This document shows, one piece after another, positions 36,012-48,400 of a DNA stretch of 64,000 nt. Both the position numbers and the translations under genes were made by a program. The stretch covers positions 66,625,982 to 66,689,981 of the forward strand of contig CM068831.1 in assembly GCA_028554795.2 (NCBI GenBank), read 5' to 3'. The first letter of the stretch is position 1, and every line of letters begins with the position of its first letter. The notes below the pieces were generated by a model that searched no databases, had not been told where the DNA came from, and saw nothing but the letters and a program-made list of their open reading frames with translations. Source of the stretch: Sinohyriopsis cumingii (lineage: Eukaryota; Mollusca; Bivalvia; Unionida; Unionidae).

Positions 36012-36879
36012 CCCCATACAATTCAACAAAATACCTTGGGGATATTGTGATACACTCCATCTTTCTGTCCAACTGTGGGTCTGTCAATATGTCTACCTGT
36101 CTATTGCATATTCTCCCAAAGTAATATTAGTTAAATTTAATAAACTTTGCAGCTATTATTTCACCTGTGGTGACCATGTGCAGAAGTGGTAATATTATAA
36201 GCCCTCTACCTGAGTTTTTTCAAATGAGGTGAAAAGTCCACTTTGCCAAAATTTAAAATACAATTACACTATCAAATATTTTCAGATCCAAACTCAATAT
36301 ATGCTGCCACAGCACAAAGCTGAATCATGTATGTGACAGATTTTGCACCATTGCAGTTCTTCCAGTTACTATTATTATTATTATTATTATCAAAAAATTA
36401 CCAAGTGAATATCAGATATATTGTAGCTAATGGGTCATGGGTGAAGCCAAAATATGATACAATGACAAAATATATATTCCCATGTAAACAGGAATAGTTT
36501 CTCTTTTAAAGGGTACTTTCTTCTAGTCTAGGGACATACTTAAAAATTTAATTGCACTGCCAGCTATCAACTGCATTGTGAGAATGCAAACAAATTTGGG
36601 GCAACCATGGCAGCCCCAGTTGCCCTAAATTCTGATAGCCCTCAATGCCTTTGGATAATTTTACCCATGTTGGATATGCATTGCAGAGTGAAACATGAGA
36701 AAAAGAGTTATATATGGGACCCTGCATCTTGGCCAATATTCCAAATAATGGATATTCTCAATAAATCAAAGAACAAAAGATGTGGGATGAAAATGAAATA
36801 AAAACAATGTTGGCTAAATCTGTTGAATGATGGACACTGCTGAGTGAAGGTGACACCAGGATAAAGTATATATATGATT
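35856..36879. other. 5' flank or leader intron with (ATT)n tracts
   Basis: (ATT)n at 35965-36011 and 36366-36390. 36012-36250 (ccttggggatattgtgatac, ctgtccaactgtgggtctgt) looks like a dispersed molluscan repeat but only this copy is present. Open frames at 36548-36801 have no domain. No convincing core promoter can be named by eye. Confidence 0.5.
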
Positions 36880-37390
36880 GGCAACTAGGTACTGTGCGAC
36901 AAGTTGAATCAAGGCTTGGATCCTTAGGGGCACTAAAACTATTTAAGGTCTGGCACCATAGGGGCAGTAAGACCAGTTGAGTCAAGGCCAGGATCCCATG
37001 GGACAGTAAAGCCTTTGAAGGGTTGGCACCATAGTGACAGTTACAAACAAATTTAGTCAAAGCCTGGATCCTTAGGGGCAGTAAGAACAGTTTAGTCAAA
37101 GCCAACGTCCTTAGAGACAGTAATACTATTCAAGGTCTGGCACCATAGAGACAGTAAGACCAGATTGGACAAGGCCTGGTTCTTTTGGAGCAGTAAGATT
37201 AATCAAGGCCTGGATCCTCAGGGGCAGTAAGACCAGTTTAGACAAGGCATTGCCCCATATGAATGAAAAAGACTAGCTTAGTCAAGACCTGGTCTTGTAA
37301 GAGCAGTAAGGCCAGTTAAATTATGGCCTAGTCCCCTCAGACATGAGAAGACCAGTTAATTAGTGAAGACCAGGTCCCATATTCTTAATA
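36880..37390. repeat. Degenerate repeat of about 40 bp
   Basis: Around 12 units with caaggcctggatccttaggg and gcagtaagaccagtt. The minus-strand open frame 36758-37105 is within it. Confidence 0.85.
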
Positions 37391-37489
37391 GTATGCAGAA
37401 ATTGTCATTTTCGAATTAAAATTTGGAACCAATAATTCTTTATTAAAGTAAAATAAGCTATGTTTTATATTGGAAACCCCTGATGGCAT

Positions 37490-38310
37490 CATTCCATACC
37501 TCTAAATCCTACTTCATTCTAATTGACCCTGCCTCAACATACCTCTAAACTGCACTTCATTCTAACTGATCCTGCCTTAACATACCTCTAATCCTACATC
37601 ATTTTAAATGACTCTGCCTCAACTAACTTAAAATCCTACTTCATTCTAATGGACCTTTCCTTAACATACCTCTAAATCCTACTTCATTCTAATTTGCCCT
37701 GCCTCAACATACCTCTGAATCCTACTTCATTCTAATAGACCCTGCCTCAACATACTTCTAATCTTAATTCATTCTAATTGATCCAGCCTCACCATACCTC
37801 TAAATTCTACTTCATTATAATTTGTCCTGCCTTAATAACATACTTCTAAATTCTACTTCATTCTAATTGACCCTGCCTCAACATACCTCTAAATCATACT
37901 TCATTCTAATTGACCTTAAAAATGTACCTCTAACTTCCTCTACTTCATTCTAATTGACCCTGCCACAAAGTATCTCTGACTCCCCCTACTTCATTCTAAT
38001 TGACCCTACCATAGAGTACTTCTAAATCCTACTTCATTCTAATTACCCTACCACAAGTACCTCTAACTTCCCCATCTTTATTCTAATTGACCCTGCCACA
38101 AAGTATCTCTAACTCCCCCTACTTCATTCAAACTGACCCTACCACAAAGTACTTCTAAATCCTACTTCATTTTAATTGACCCTATCACAAAGTACCTCTA
38201 ACTCCCCCTACTTCATTCTAATTGATGCTTCCACCAAGTACCTCTAACTCCCCCAACTTTATTCTAATTGACCCTTCTACAAAGTACCTCTAACTCCTCT
38301 TCCTTTATTA
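37490..38310. repeat. 43-bp minisatellite, about 19 copies
   Basis: Unit cctctaaatcctacttcatt + ctaattgaccctgcctcaac + ata. The second half shifts to an aactccccctacttcattct / accacaaagtacctct variant. Confidence 0.92.
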
Positions 38311-39269
38311 GCACATATATTTTTCTTGACTTGTAAGAGTTTGTTAGTTAAATTGTCAAAGAAGATAATGATGATAATAATCCAAAATTTACATCCCATA
38401 ATATTTTTAGCTTTTTACAGTCAAAGATACTAACATCTAGCCTGGTGGCAAAAAATAAATATCTTTTTTAATGTCCAAAAACTTCCAACAAAACTCTAAA
38501 AAAAACTTTTGGGCTGATGTGATGGTGGAGCATTGAGTCTTAAGTCTTTTTTTCTTTGCATGATCTTTTGGCAGGCTAAGAATAGACTAATGAAAACTTC
38601 ATGCAAAAAAAACTCATAATGCCTACTTTATTCAAATTTCCTTTGTAATGGTCAAGAGTGTGACATTAGCTGTGAAGTGTGCTGTCATATTCATATCAAC
38701 TGAACAATTAACCAATTAGTGATCAGACTGTACTGAATCAATCATAAAGTAGCATGCAGTGTTAGCATGAGGTGCAATTATTATTGCAGTGTCTGATTAC
38801 CATTACCATGTCAAACATCACGATGACATCTGAATGAGCTGTAGGGTTTGCATCTCTCTCTCTCTCTCGCTCATAAATTTAAATTTTAAGAAAGTGATTT
38901 CAATGATCAATTTTTAAGACTAATGTCATTTTCCTGAATACAAAGTAGCAGTATATGAACTCAATGAACAGGCCTGAATGGAATTTTAAAACACCTAACT
39001 TTCAGGTCTATTTAAAGGTAAATACTACACAAATGTAGTAACCTATTAAACAATACTCTTGGAATCATTATTACTATCTTTTACCATCTAAAAAACTTAT
39101 ATAAATCATAATTTTCAGACACTTTTCCACCAGACAGATGTGCAAAACTAAGGTTGAAAATCATAAATGGCAACATCTGACAGGCAGTGTATGTCACTGT
39201 GGATTTTGTTTTTCAAATAACAAGTGCTGTATTGAATAAAATTACCTTCCTGCATGGTCTCTCAGGAAA
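38311..39269. other. No feature recognised
   Basis: A (TC)n run at about 38853-38870 only. Confidence 0.5.
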
Positions 39270-39583
39270 AGTGTGTGTGTGTGATTTGGATTTTTAATTG
39301 AGCTTTAATAATTTTTCACTCATATCGCTATGATGTCTGCAATGTGGCAGTTTATTGTGATGTTTAGCACTGGGGCATCATGCCTCAGACATGTAGCATG
39401 ATGTCCCACCAGTCACATTATCCTGACCAGTCCTAACACTAACCTCTTAATGCTGAGCACCAACCGAGGCAGCTGTTAGTACCATTTTTGTAAGTCTTTT
39501 GGTATGACTTGTCCAGGGATCGAACTTATGACCTCCTGCATCCAGTATGGAACATGCTCTAACCACTAGGCCACCAGAGTGGT
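39270..39583 (-). mobile_element. SINE family B, copy 5
   Basis: Short (GT)n start, full body with a small deletion (ccaccagtcacattatcctgaccag), tRNA-like head ending ctaggccaccagagtgg. Confidence 0.87.
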
Positions 39584-41389
39584 TAAGAGAGGACCAAGAA
39601 TCAAATTAACAATCATGACTGTCCAAAAATGCATGGTGGATACAAAATATTTTTTTTAATGTACAGTGTCTGAAATGCTGTCCATAAAAGAAGGGTGTCT
39701 CAAAACAGTGTCCAAAAAGAGAGGATGTCTGAAAACAGTGTCCAAAACCGCAGAGTACATATAGTATATACCAGTAATTCAACTTAAAAATTGTCAGTTA
39801 CCTAAGATTCCATGGCTTACATACTAAATTAAGTCTTATCTGCATCACTTCTGACGTGTGATTGGTCAGTTCAATCATGGTTGACAGGTGGTTGGGGTAA
39901 TTAAAGTAATAAAAATTCAAGTTTCAGGCCTTTGGACTAGAGCTTGAGTTTTGTGCTTCCAAAGTTTCAAGAATATGGGATCTAGATTCCACTACCTATG
40001 TTTTCTTTCAACTGATTATTGTCTCATTAAAATTTCACCCAAAAATACTTTCTTACATTACGCTAGCATTCCATACATATTTCAAGGGCACATGGACATG
40101 CTCAGTGGTATAATAGGCCAAAATACAAGAAATAAAAATGTTGCTTTCTGGGTAGAATTAAAAGCCTTTTGAGGTTCAGTACAAAAAACACCCCTTCCCT
40201 CTTTAGTCAAAAGAGTATGCTTTTCATAAAAAACAATTTTATACAATGGTCATTCCTCTTCTAAAAAATAAACTCCTGTTGTTCCACCCATGTTTAAAGT
40301 GTACAACCAGAAAAAATATACAACTGTAAAACTACCTTGAAGATACCTGAATGACAAATTTTGATAACTGACTCACAATCATTATGGAACATGACACAAG
40401 CTTCATGTTATACCAGTGTATGTCTGCCACCCAGCAACCCTGCTACTGACAGACACCAAACAAACATACCTGTCAGAAACAAAACTTCAGTTCATGTGAA
40501 ACCACAGTATCCAATACAACTATATAAAATCTTCTAGAGAACTGAATAAAATCAAACTACATGTATGTCCACTCACCTGTTCTAACATGATGGTAAAAAT
40601 GAATTTTACTCCTAGCAATACAATTAAGTAACGGTGATGAAATTGTATAACCCCAGTTCAAGCAATGCTAGTCACTCAAATATAACGGAATTATATGCAT
40701 TCCCTTACCTGTACACACCTTCTGTTCATTTACCTGTAACCAACGATCACCAAAGACCATTTATTCAACGGTTGTAAACATTACTGGGGACCTGCTAAGG
40801 GTAAACTTACAAGAACAAACAGCAAAGAAAGTCAAGAATAGATGTGTTTTGTAGTCATTGTAAGGTTGAACAGTTTAGGAAAGTCAATAATTCAGAAAGC
40901 TACACAATGGGTTCAATAATTTCAAATAATCATTGGAGTAGGACTGTTTCCATTATGGATAAATTGGCTATAATGGCTACTTATGACAGTCATAGGTTCT
41001 TTGTTCACTGTGCAGCACATTTTTTCACAAAGTGTGTCACCTGTGGACTAGACACAAGTTGAACATTATTCCAGTCAATGCCTGCATTTAGGTCAAAACA
41101 GGATTTTGTATCTTACATTCGTTCAGTTACTTTCAGTTTGATATTATTTGTGTACTGATTTATAAATCATGAGAAAACTAACATTATGTATTTTACATGG
41201 CATATTTAAACCATCAAAATTATGGAATTACTTCATATTATTGAATTAAAGGATTATGGAAGAGCACACTGTCAGCATGTTAAGAAGTGTAGTGTCAATC
41301 AAGATCATGTCAATCGTAATCAAACAAATATATCCCTTCCCAATTAGTAGAACATAATAACAGAGAATAATTTAGATAACAAAATAATT
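39584..41389. other. No gene recognised
   Basis: 39650-39755 has three loose copies of aaaacagtgtccaaaaagag-like sequence. Near 40710-40740 the minus strand shows two good donor-like sites (acag|gtaaat, acag|gtaagg) that could belong to a non-coding 5' exon of the Ig gene, but no exon can be proven. Open frames 39951-40172 and 40844-41062 show no domain. Confidence 0.4.
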
Positions 41390-41785
41390 AGTAATAATAA
41401 TAATAATTACTACTACTACTAATTATCATTATCATTGTTATTATTATTATTATTATTATTACTACAACTACTATTATTATTATTATTATTATTACTACTA
41501 TTATTATTATTATCATTACTACTACTACTACTATTATTATTATTATCATTATTACAACTACTATTATTATTATTACCACTACTGCTATTATTATTATTAT
41601 TACTACTACCATTATTATTATTATTATCATTACTACTACTACTATTATTATTATTATTATTATTACTACTATTATTATTATTATCATTACTACTACTACT
41701 ACTACTATTATTATTATCATTATTACAACTACTATTATTATTATTACTACTACTGCTATTATTATTATTATTACTACTACTATTA

Positions 41786-41831
<46 letters not shown>
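41390..41831. repeat. (ATT)n/(ACT)n trinucleotide array
   Basis: About 440 bp of ATT and ACT triplets with interspersed ATC, ACC and GCT. A 171-bp higher-order repeat is visible (tatcattattacaactact at 41544 and 41715). Gives poly-Leu and poly-Ile frames on either strand. Confidence 0.96.
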
Positions 41832-41832
<1 letters not shown>

Positions 41833-41915
41833 TGTTGTTGGTAGTAGAAGTAGTCCAGAACATCATGATATACACCACTTCTGAGATGTATTGTTTGGGG
41901 CAAATTTTTTTCTTT
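41832..41915 (-). other. Candidate exon 2 of a tail-like pair (speculative)
   Basis: After acceptor-like acctttcag the phase-0 frame reads KEKNLPQTIH, then LRSGVYHDVLDYFYYQQQ, and runs into the trinucleotide array with no stop until about 41388. It matches in phase with the candidate exon at 42517-42567. The tyrosine-rich segment resembles a cytoplasmic tail, but the splice site is mediocre and the frame ends in repeat sequence. Confidence 0.2.
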
Positions 41916-42516
41916 CTGAAAGGTATATATTTTTCTGTCCCATCGGAATAGTACCAGATAATCAGAAATATGCTAGTAATGCATGCTTGATAAATAAATA
42001 TGTAAATATGGTGACTCGCGTCAAGATCACACAATAAGAATAGATTTCAACAATCATGTGCCACCTCAAATCACATATTTCCAAAAGAGCCTCTCTGCAT
42101 AGGTTAAAATAAGAAATGGTATTGTACTGAACCAAATTCCATTATTCTCATTTCAAAAGAAATCAGGAAAATAAGGGCTTTGTGCTAATTATGATACACA
42201 ATATGTATATCTTCCAAACTGCACCTTCTGGACATGCATGTGTATATAACACCCCAAACAGCATTTAACACAGGTCAAGGAATAACATGCTGACGATTCA
42301 TTATTTGCAGTATGTATTGTAATTATGACAGTACAAACACCAATCTGATGTGTGCCAGGAAATCTGTTAATTATGCTGGTTGCTTACCAGAATGAAGGTC
42401 ATGTATAGATAAATACAGTATTGCATGTAATCAGAAATTGTACTCATAAAAATACCTACATGATCCTCTTGTATTCTCTGTCTGACTAGATAGGTACAAA
42501 AGCACAAATAATATAC

Positions 42517-42567
42517 CCCAACATTTATGTTGTCCTCTGGCTGCACTGAAATACTGTCGTATGGTTC
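42517..42567 (-). other. Candidate 51-bp exon with a YxxI motif (speculative)
   Basis: Between acceptor gtttttcaacag and donor ggg|gtatat lie 17 codons, EPYDSISVQPEDNINVG, phase 0 at both ends. A short acidic segment with Y-D-S-I looks like a receptor cytoplasmic tail. It would belong to a minus-strand gene lying to the right, not to the Ig gene starting at 35.7 kb. No transmembrane exon was found. Confidence 0.25.
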
Positions 42568-43119
42568 CTGTTGAAAAACATTCACTGAATGTTACAGTCA
42601 CCTGAAATTATGTATTTTATATTTATTGGACCAAAGCAGCCAAAATAACTGACCCAAAACACTGCTGTCCAACTTAATGATTCATCATTTCAATAATAAA
42701 TATATTCCATTGTACAATCTTGACAAAATCGATTTACGATTAATATCTTTAAAAAATCTTTTTTTTTTTCCACTACACATCTGGAATAACAAGGGACTCA
42801 ATAAAAGGGACTTAACTAGAGCTTTTATTTGGTTATAATTTTTATTATAACAGTTAATCAATTACACCAATTCCCTCAGATTGCATATAAACAATGAACA
42901 ATTCTATACATGTGGATATACATGGTAAAACACATCCGGAAGAAATAGAAATCATGTCCAAGCCTGACACAGGACTGTATTGATGAGAGAAGGATATAAT
43001 TTTTTTGAGATCAATATGGGTCATTGTGGGAATGGATAAAGCAGTCATGCAGAAAAGGACTAAGAATGGCCTAAACAGCTGATGTTTAATATTTCATTTG
43101 AATGAATAGAGTGCACTAC
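42568..43119. other. No feature recognised
   Basis: The minus-strand open frame at 42854-43048 has no domain or clear splice signals. Confidence 0.5.
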
Positions 43120-43130
43120 ATTTATTTAGG

Positions 43131-43298
43131 TAATGTGGGTATGTGAGAAAGCTTGCCAGTAGCTTCTCGTGGGTTGATGGTTCTTTCTGGGGTTTTCCTT
43201 GGTTCTTTCTCCACCATTAATACTGGTCGCCGTGTATAGCCTATCATGTGCTGAAAAATGGCATTAAACTCTGCAACAACAACAACAACAACAACAAT
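43131..43298 (+). mobile_element. SINE family A, copy 4 (5'-truncated)
   Basis: Starts in the body (aatgtgggtatgtgagaaag), lacks the tRNA-like head, and ends with attaaactctg and (CAA)n. A perfect 11-bp target-site duplication atttatttagg is at 43120-43130 and 43299-43309. 5' truncation with duplication indicates LINE-type target-primed insertion. Confidence 0.92.
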
Positions 43299-43309
43299 AT
43301 TTATTTAGG

Positions 43310-44329
43310 AAATATAACAGCAAGGTGACCAAAGTCATTGCTCTAATAGTGTATTATAGTGAACCAGAATGAAAATTTTAGTAACAATTATTATGGGATG
43401 GTAATGCTGCTAGATGCATAAGCTTGGCTTCAAATGGTACACTTCAGGTATAGTATCCAAAAATATCCATAAAGAGGTTTCAGAAATATAATTAACAAAT
43501 AACATTTTGCCAAGACCTTAATTAAGTCTTGAACCCTTTTGATATTGACCCCAAGTTCACAGGAAGAGTGAGTTTGGCACAGAATGAACTGTCTTGGCTT
43601 TATAACGATTAATTATTCCAAATGGGTTATGAATTTATCAAGGGCTTTAGGAGGCAAAGAAATTAAAACCTTGCAGACAATGACAATGGCATTACACCAC
43701 CAATGGAAAAGTGACTGTTATATCTCCCTTACTGTTAATGTGATATCAACAATGGGATAACCCAATCCAAAATTGTCACGAAATCTTGAAAACATATTTA
43801 GTTAGATTTCTGTCTAACCACTTGGGTTTAAAAAAATTTGAAATCACTTTTCTAAGTCTGTTTGGACTAGATTATAATATATATTACTAAATGATTATTT
43901 TCACAAGGCTAACAGTTTTGTATCATTAGTCATATGTATTTTTACAGAAACCGTGTTTTAAAAATGTGAGAAGCTCAAAATTCTTTTTGCATACCCTGAT
44001 ATTTAAGAACCCTTCCCAATGGAATAAGCGATTATTACATTTAAGCACAAAATGGATTTGTATATGATTTATTTGTGCCAGCTCCCACAGCCAGTATACA
44101 TACTAGAGAAATGGCTATATGATGCCTCAAAATTCAGATCCTTATTATGGGATACATAAACAACAGTCACATGCAAAAGCTATGAAAAACAGCCATGTGT
44201 TATAATGCAGGAGCAATGTTGACACAAATGTAATAATTGATTATTACAGGAATGGTGAAAATGGCCATAAGAGCCAAAGTATAAACTACTTGGTTAAAGA
44301 ATTATCAATTTGGTTCACTTCAGTATGAA
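43310..44329. other. No feature recognised
   Basis: AT-rich, no exon or repeat family seen. Confidence 0.5.
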
Positions 44330-44492
44330 TCATAGTCTGAATGGTGGCTAGTGAATGCTGTCCTGAATGGTGGCTAGTGAATGCTGTCCTGAATGGTTGC
44401 TAGTGAATGCTGTCCTGAATGGTTGTTAGTGATTGCTGTCCTGAATGGTTGCTAGTGAATGCTGTCCTGAATGGTGGCTAGTGAATACTGTC
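44330..44492. repeat. 26-bp minisatellite, left diverged edge
   Basis: Six units of gaatggtggctagtgaatgc + tgtcct. It is the same array as 45419-51300, interrupted by a piggyBac-type element. Confidence 0.93.
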
Positions 44493-45418
44493 TTAACCCT
44501 TTTATCACTATGGACAGGTTTTCCGGTCATGGGGAAGTAAGTCCGTAAACACTATGGACCGCTTTACTGGTCTGTGGCTGTGTTCTTCTCTAATGTTATA
44601 ATACCTGACTATATAAATTTTGGGGTACCTCCAATAACTTTCTACTTGTAATGTAGATATTATATTTTGATTATCTTGTGAGTTTAGCTTGTATGCAACT
44701 AGAAATATCGAACAAAGTAGGCACTTTTAATGAGTTTTCCGAATGTTGAAATTTGTATCCAAAATGGCAGAGTTCAAAGAAAGATCAATGAGAGTGAAGT
44801 GTCAGATTTTTAATTATCAGAGGATTTTTACTAATTTCAACCTAGTAAAATGAAAGAAGGCATCTGGAGAGGCAATGGAATGAGCTTGTGGGTGATAGTG
44901 ATGACGATGAAGAGGACTCTGAAGGTTTTGAACCAGAGGAAGTGTACGTTCCACGTAATTTTGTTTGGAAGAAGTTGGAAAACCAAAGAGATTTGTTTCA
45001 GTTTTCTGAGAGAGTTGGACCCACCCAAGTGTTAGATGGCTCCATTAAAGCTTTGGAATATTTTCAAATATTCTATTCAGATGAAGTTTTTGAAAACATT
45101 GTCTGTCTAACGAATTTGAATGCGACGATCAAACGTGACAGAGTCGATACAGGTGTGTGGACAGATCTCACCTTGGATGAAATCAAGGCATTTTATGGAA
45201 TTTTAATTTCTACCTGTCAAATACCTGAAAGAATGACTTGTGCTGCTACTGGATTTATTCATGAGTACATCTTGAGTCAACTGATCTAACCAGATATCTT
45301 TAAAATTGGCAAAGTTATGTTATTGCAAAATCCACAAGTCATTTTGCTTTACAACTCCAAAGTTACTTAGTGTTGAGGACTCTAAGCCCCCAAAGTTACT
45401 TGGTGATGAAAGCGTTAA
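44493..45418 (+). mobile_element. Deleted piggyBac-type transposon
   Basis: Flanked by TTAA at 44493-44496 and 45415-45418, the piggyBac target signature. The inner ends form an imperfect inverted repeat (left ccctttTATCACTATG, right complement cgctttCATCACCAAG; 12 of 16 match). It contains a piggyBac-like transposase fragment. At 926 bp, against about 2.5 kb or more for autonomous elements, it is an internal-deletion derivative. It sits exactly inside the 26-bp minisatellite; removing it with one TTAA restores a repeat unit. Confidence 0.9.
44846..45289 (+). pseudogene. piggyBac-type transposase, N-terminal fragment
   Basis: The frame is open from after a stop at 44846 to a stop ending at 45289. 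It has an acidic segment (GDSDDDEEDSEGFEPEE) typical of piggyBac-family N-termini. The start of the DDE_Tnp_1_7-type domain follows: ALEYFQIFYSDEVFENIV, TNLNATIK, then W-T-DLTLDEIKAFYGILI. After CQIPERM the similarity stops, so the catalytic Asp residues and the C-terminal Cys-rich domain are missing. No in-frame ATG exists: the GTG at 44888 is simply Val, and the ATG at 44850 is in another frame. About 145 codons against roughly 550-600 in active proteins. Dead. Its former function is TTAA-specific cut-and-paste transposition. Confidence 0.85.
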
Positions 45419-48400
45419 ATGCTGGCTCAAAGTGAATACTATCATGAATGTTGGCTAGTGAATATTGCCCTAAATGCTGCCTAGTAAATATTGCCCTGAA
45501 TGCTGGCTAGTAAATACTGTCCTGAATGCTGGCTAATAAACTGTCCTGAATGCTGGCTAGTAAACACTGTCCTGAATGCTGGCTAGTAAACACTGTCCTG
45601 AATACTGGCTAGTAAACACTGTTCTGAATGCTGGCTAGTAAACTGTCCTGAATGCTGGCTAGTAAATACTGTCCTGAATGCTGGCTAGTAATAACTGTTC
45701 TGAATGCTGGCTAGTAAACTGTCCTGAATGCTCAGGCTAGCAAACACTGTCCTGAATGCTGGCTAGTAAACACTGTCCTGAATGCTGGCTAGTAAACACT
45801 GTCCTGAATACTGGTTAGTAAAGTGTCCTGAATGCTCAGGCTAGTAAATACTGTCCTGAATGCTCAGGCTAGCAAACACTGTCCTGAATGCTGCCTAGTA
45901 AACACTGTCCTGAATGCTCAGGCTAGCAAACACTGTCCTGAATGCTGGCTAGTAAACACTGTCCTGAATGCTGGCTAGTAAACTGTCCTGAATGCTCAGG
46001 CTAGCAAACACTGTCCTGAATGCTGGCTAGTAAACACTGTCCTGAATGCTGGCTAGTAAATACTGTCCTGAATGCTGGCTAGCAAACACTGTCCTGAATG
46101 CTGCTAATAAACACTGTCCTGAATGCTGGCTAGTAAATACTGTCCTGAATGCTGGCTAGTAAACACTGTCCTGAATGCTGCTAATAAACACTGTCCTGAA
46201 TGCTCGCTAGTAAACACTGTCCTGAATGCTGGCTAGTAAATACTGTCCTGATGCTGGCTAGTAAATACTGTCCTGAATGCTGGCTAGTAAACACTGTCCT
46301 GAATGCTGCCTAGTAAACACTGTCCTGAATGCTGGCAAGTAAACACTGTCCTGAATGCTGGCTAGTAAATACTGTCCTGAATGCTGGCTAGTAAACACTG
46401 TCCTGAATGCTGGCTAGTAAATACTGTCCTCAATGCTGGCTAGTAAATACTGTCCTGATGCTGGCTAAGTAAACACTGTCCTGAATGCTGGCTAGTAAAC
46501 ACTGTCCTGAATGCTGGCTAGTAAACACTGTCAGTAAATACTGTCCTGAATGCTGGTTAGTAAAGTGTCCTGAATGCTGGCTAGTAAACGCTGTCTTGAA
46601 TGCTGGTTAGTAAAGTGTCCTGAATGCTCAGGCTAGTAAATACTGTCCTGAATGCTCAGGCTAGTAAACACCATCCTGAATGCTGCCTAGTAAACACTGT
46701 CCTGAATGCTGGCTAGTAAATACTGTCCTGAATGCTGGCTAGTAAATACTGTCCTGAATGCTGGCTAGTAAATACTGTCCTGATGCTGGCTAGTAAACAC
46801 TGTCCTGAATGCTGGCTAGTAAACACTGTCCTGAATGCTGGCTAGTAAATACTGTCCTGATGCTGGCTAGTAAATACTGTCCTGATGCTGGCTAGTAAAT
46901 ACTGTCCTGATGCTGGCTAGTAAACACTGTCCTGAATGCTGGCTAGTAAACACTGTCCTGAATGCTGGCTAGTAAACACTGTCCTGATGCTGGCTAGTAA
47001 ATACTGTCCTGATGCTGGCTAGTAAACACTGTCCTGAATGCTGCTAATAAACACTGTCCTGAATGCTGGCTAGTAAATACTGTCCTGAATGCTGGCTAGT
47101 AAACACTGTCCTGAATGCTGGCTAGTAAATACTGTCCTGAATGCTGGCTAGTAAACACTGTCCTGAATGCTGGCTAGTAAACACTGTCCTGAATGCTGGC
47201 AAGTAAACACTGTCCTGAATGCTGGCTAGTAAATACTGTCCTGAATGCTGGCTAGTAAACACTGTCCTGAATGCTGGCTAGTAAATACTGTCCTCAATGC
47301 TGGCTAGTAAATACTGTCCTGATGCTGACTAAGTAAACACTGTCCTGAATGCTGGCTAGTAAACACTGTCAGTAAATACTGTCCTGAATGCTGGTTAGTA
47401 AAGTGTCCTGAATGCTGGCTAGTAAACATTGTCTTGAATGCTGGTTAGTAAAGTGTCCTGAATGCTCAGGCTAGTAAATACTGTCCTGAATGCTCAGGCT
47501 AGTAAACACCGTCCTGAATGCTGCCTAGTAAACACTGTCCTGAATGCTGGCTAGTAAATAATGTCCTGAATGCTGGCTAGTAAATACTGTCCTGATGCTG
47601 GCTAGTAAATACTGTCCTGATGCTGGCTAGTAAATACTGTCCTGATGCTGGCTAGTAAACACTGTCCTGAATGCTGGCTAGTAAACACTGTCCTGAATGC
47701 TGGCTAGTAAACACTGTCCTGAATGCTGGCTAGTAAATACTGTCCTGACGCTGGCTAGTAAATACTGTCCTGATGCTGGCTAGTAAACACTGTCCTGAAT
47801 GCTGGCTAGTAAACACTGTCAGTAAATACTGTCCTGAATGCTGGTTAGTAAAGTGTCCTGAATGCTGGCTAGTAAACGCTGTCTTGAATGCTGGTTAGTA
47901 GTGTCCTGAATGCTCAGGCTAGTAAATACTGTCCTGAATGCTCAGGCTAGTAAACACCGTCCTGAATGCTGCCTAGTAAACACTGTCCTGAATGCTGGCT
48001 AGTAAATACTGTCCTGAATGCTGGCTAGTAAATACTGTCCTGATGCTGGCTAGTAAACACTGTCCTGAATGCTGGCTAGTAAACACTGTCCTGAATGCTG
48101 GCTAGTAAATACTGTCCTGATGCTGGCTAGTAAATACTGTCCTGATGCTGGCTAGTAAATACTGTCCTGATGCTGGTTAGTAAACACTGTCCTGAATGCT
48201 GGCTATTAAACACTGTCCTGAATGCTGGCTAGTAAACACTGTCCTGATGCTGGCTAGTAAATACTGTCCTGATGCTGGCTAGTAAACACTGTCCTGAATG
48301 CTGCTAATAAACACTGTCCTGAATGCTGGCTAGTAAATACTGTCCTGATGCTGGCTAGTAAATACTGTCCTGAATGCTGGCTAGTAAACACTGTCCTGAA

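Noticed and set aside
41388..41903. Poly-Ile/Val and poly-Leu frames, possibly membrane proteins
   Set aside because: Pure trinucleotide microsatellite; hydrophobicity is a consequence of ATT/ACT triplets.
44837..45035. Alternative frames at 44837-45028 (minus) and 44850-45035 (plus) over the piggyBac element
   Set aside because: Shadows; only the 44846-45289 plus frame shows transposase motifs.
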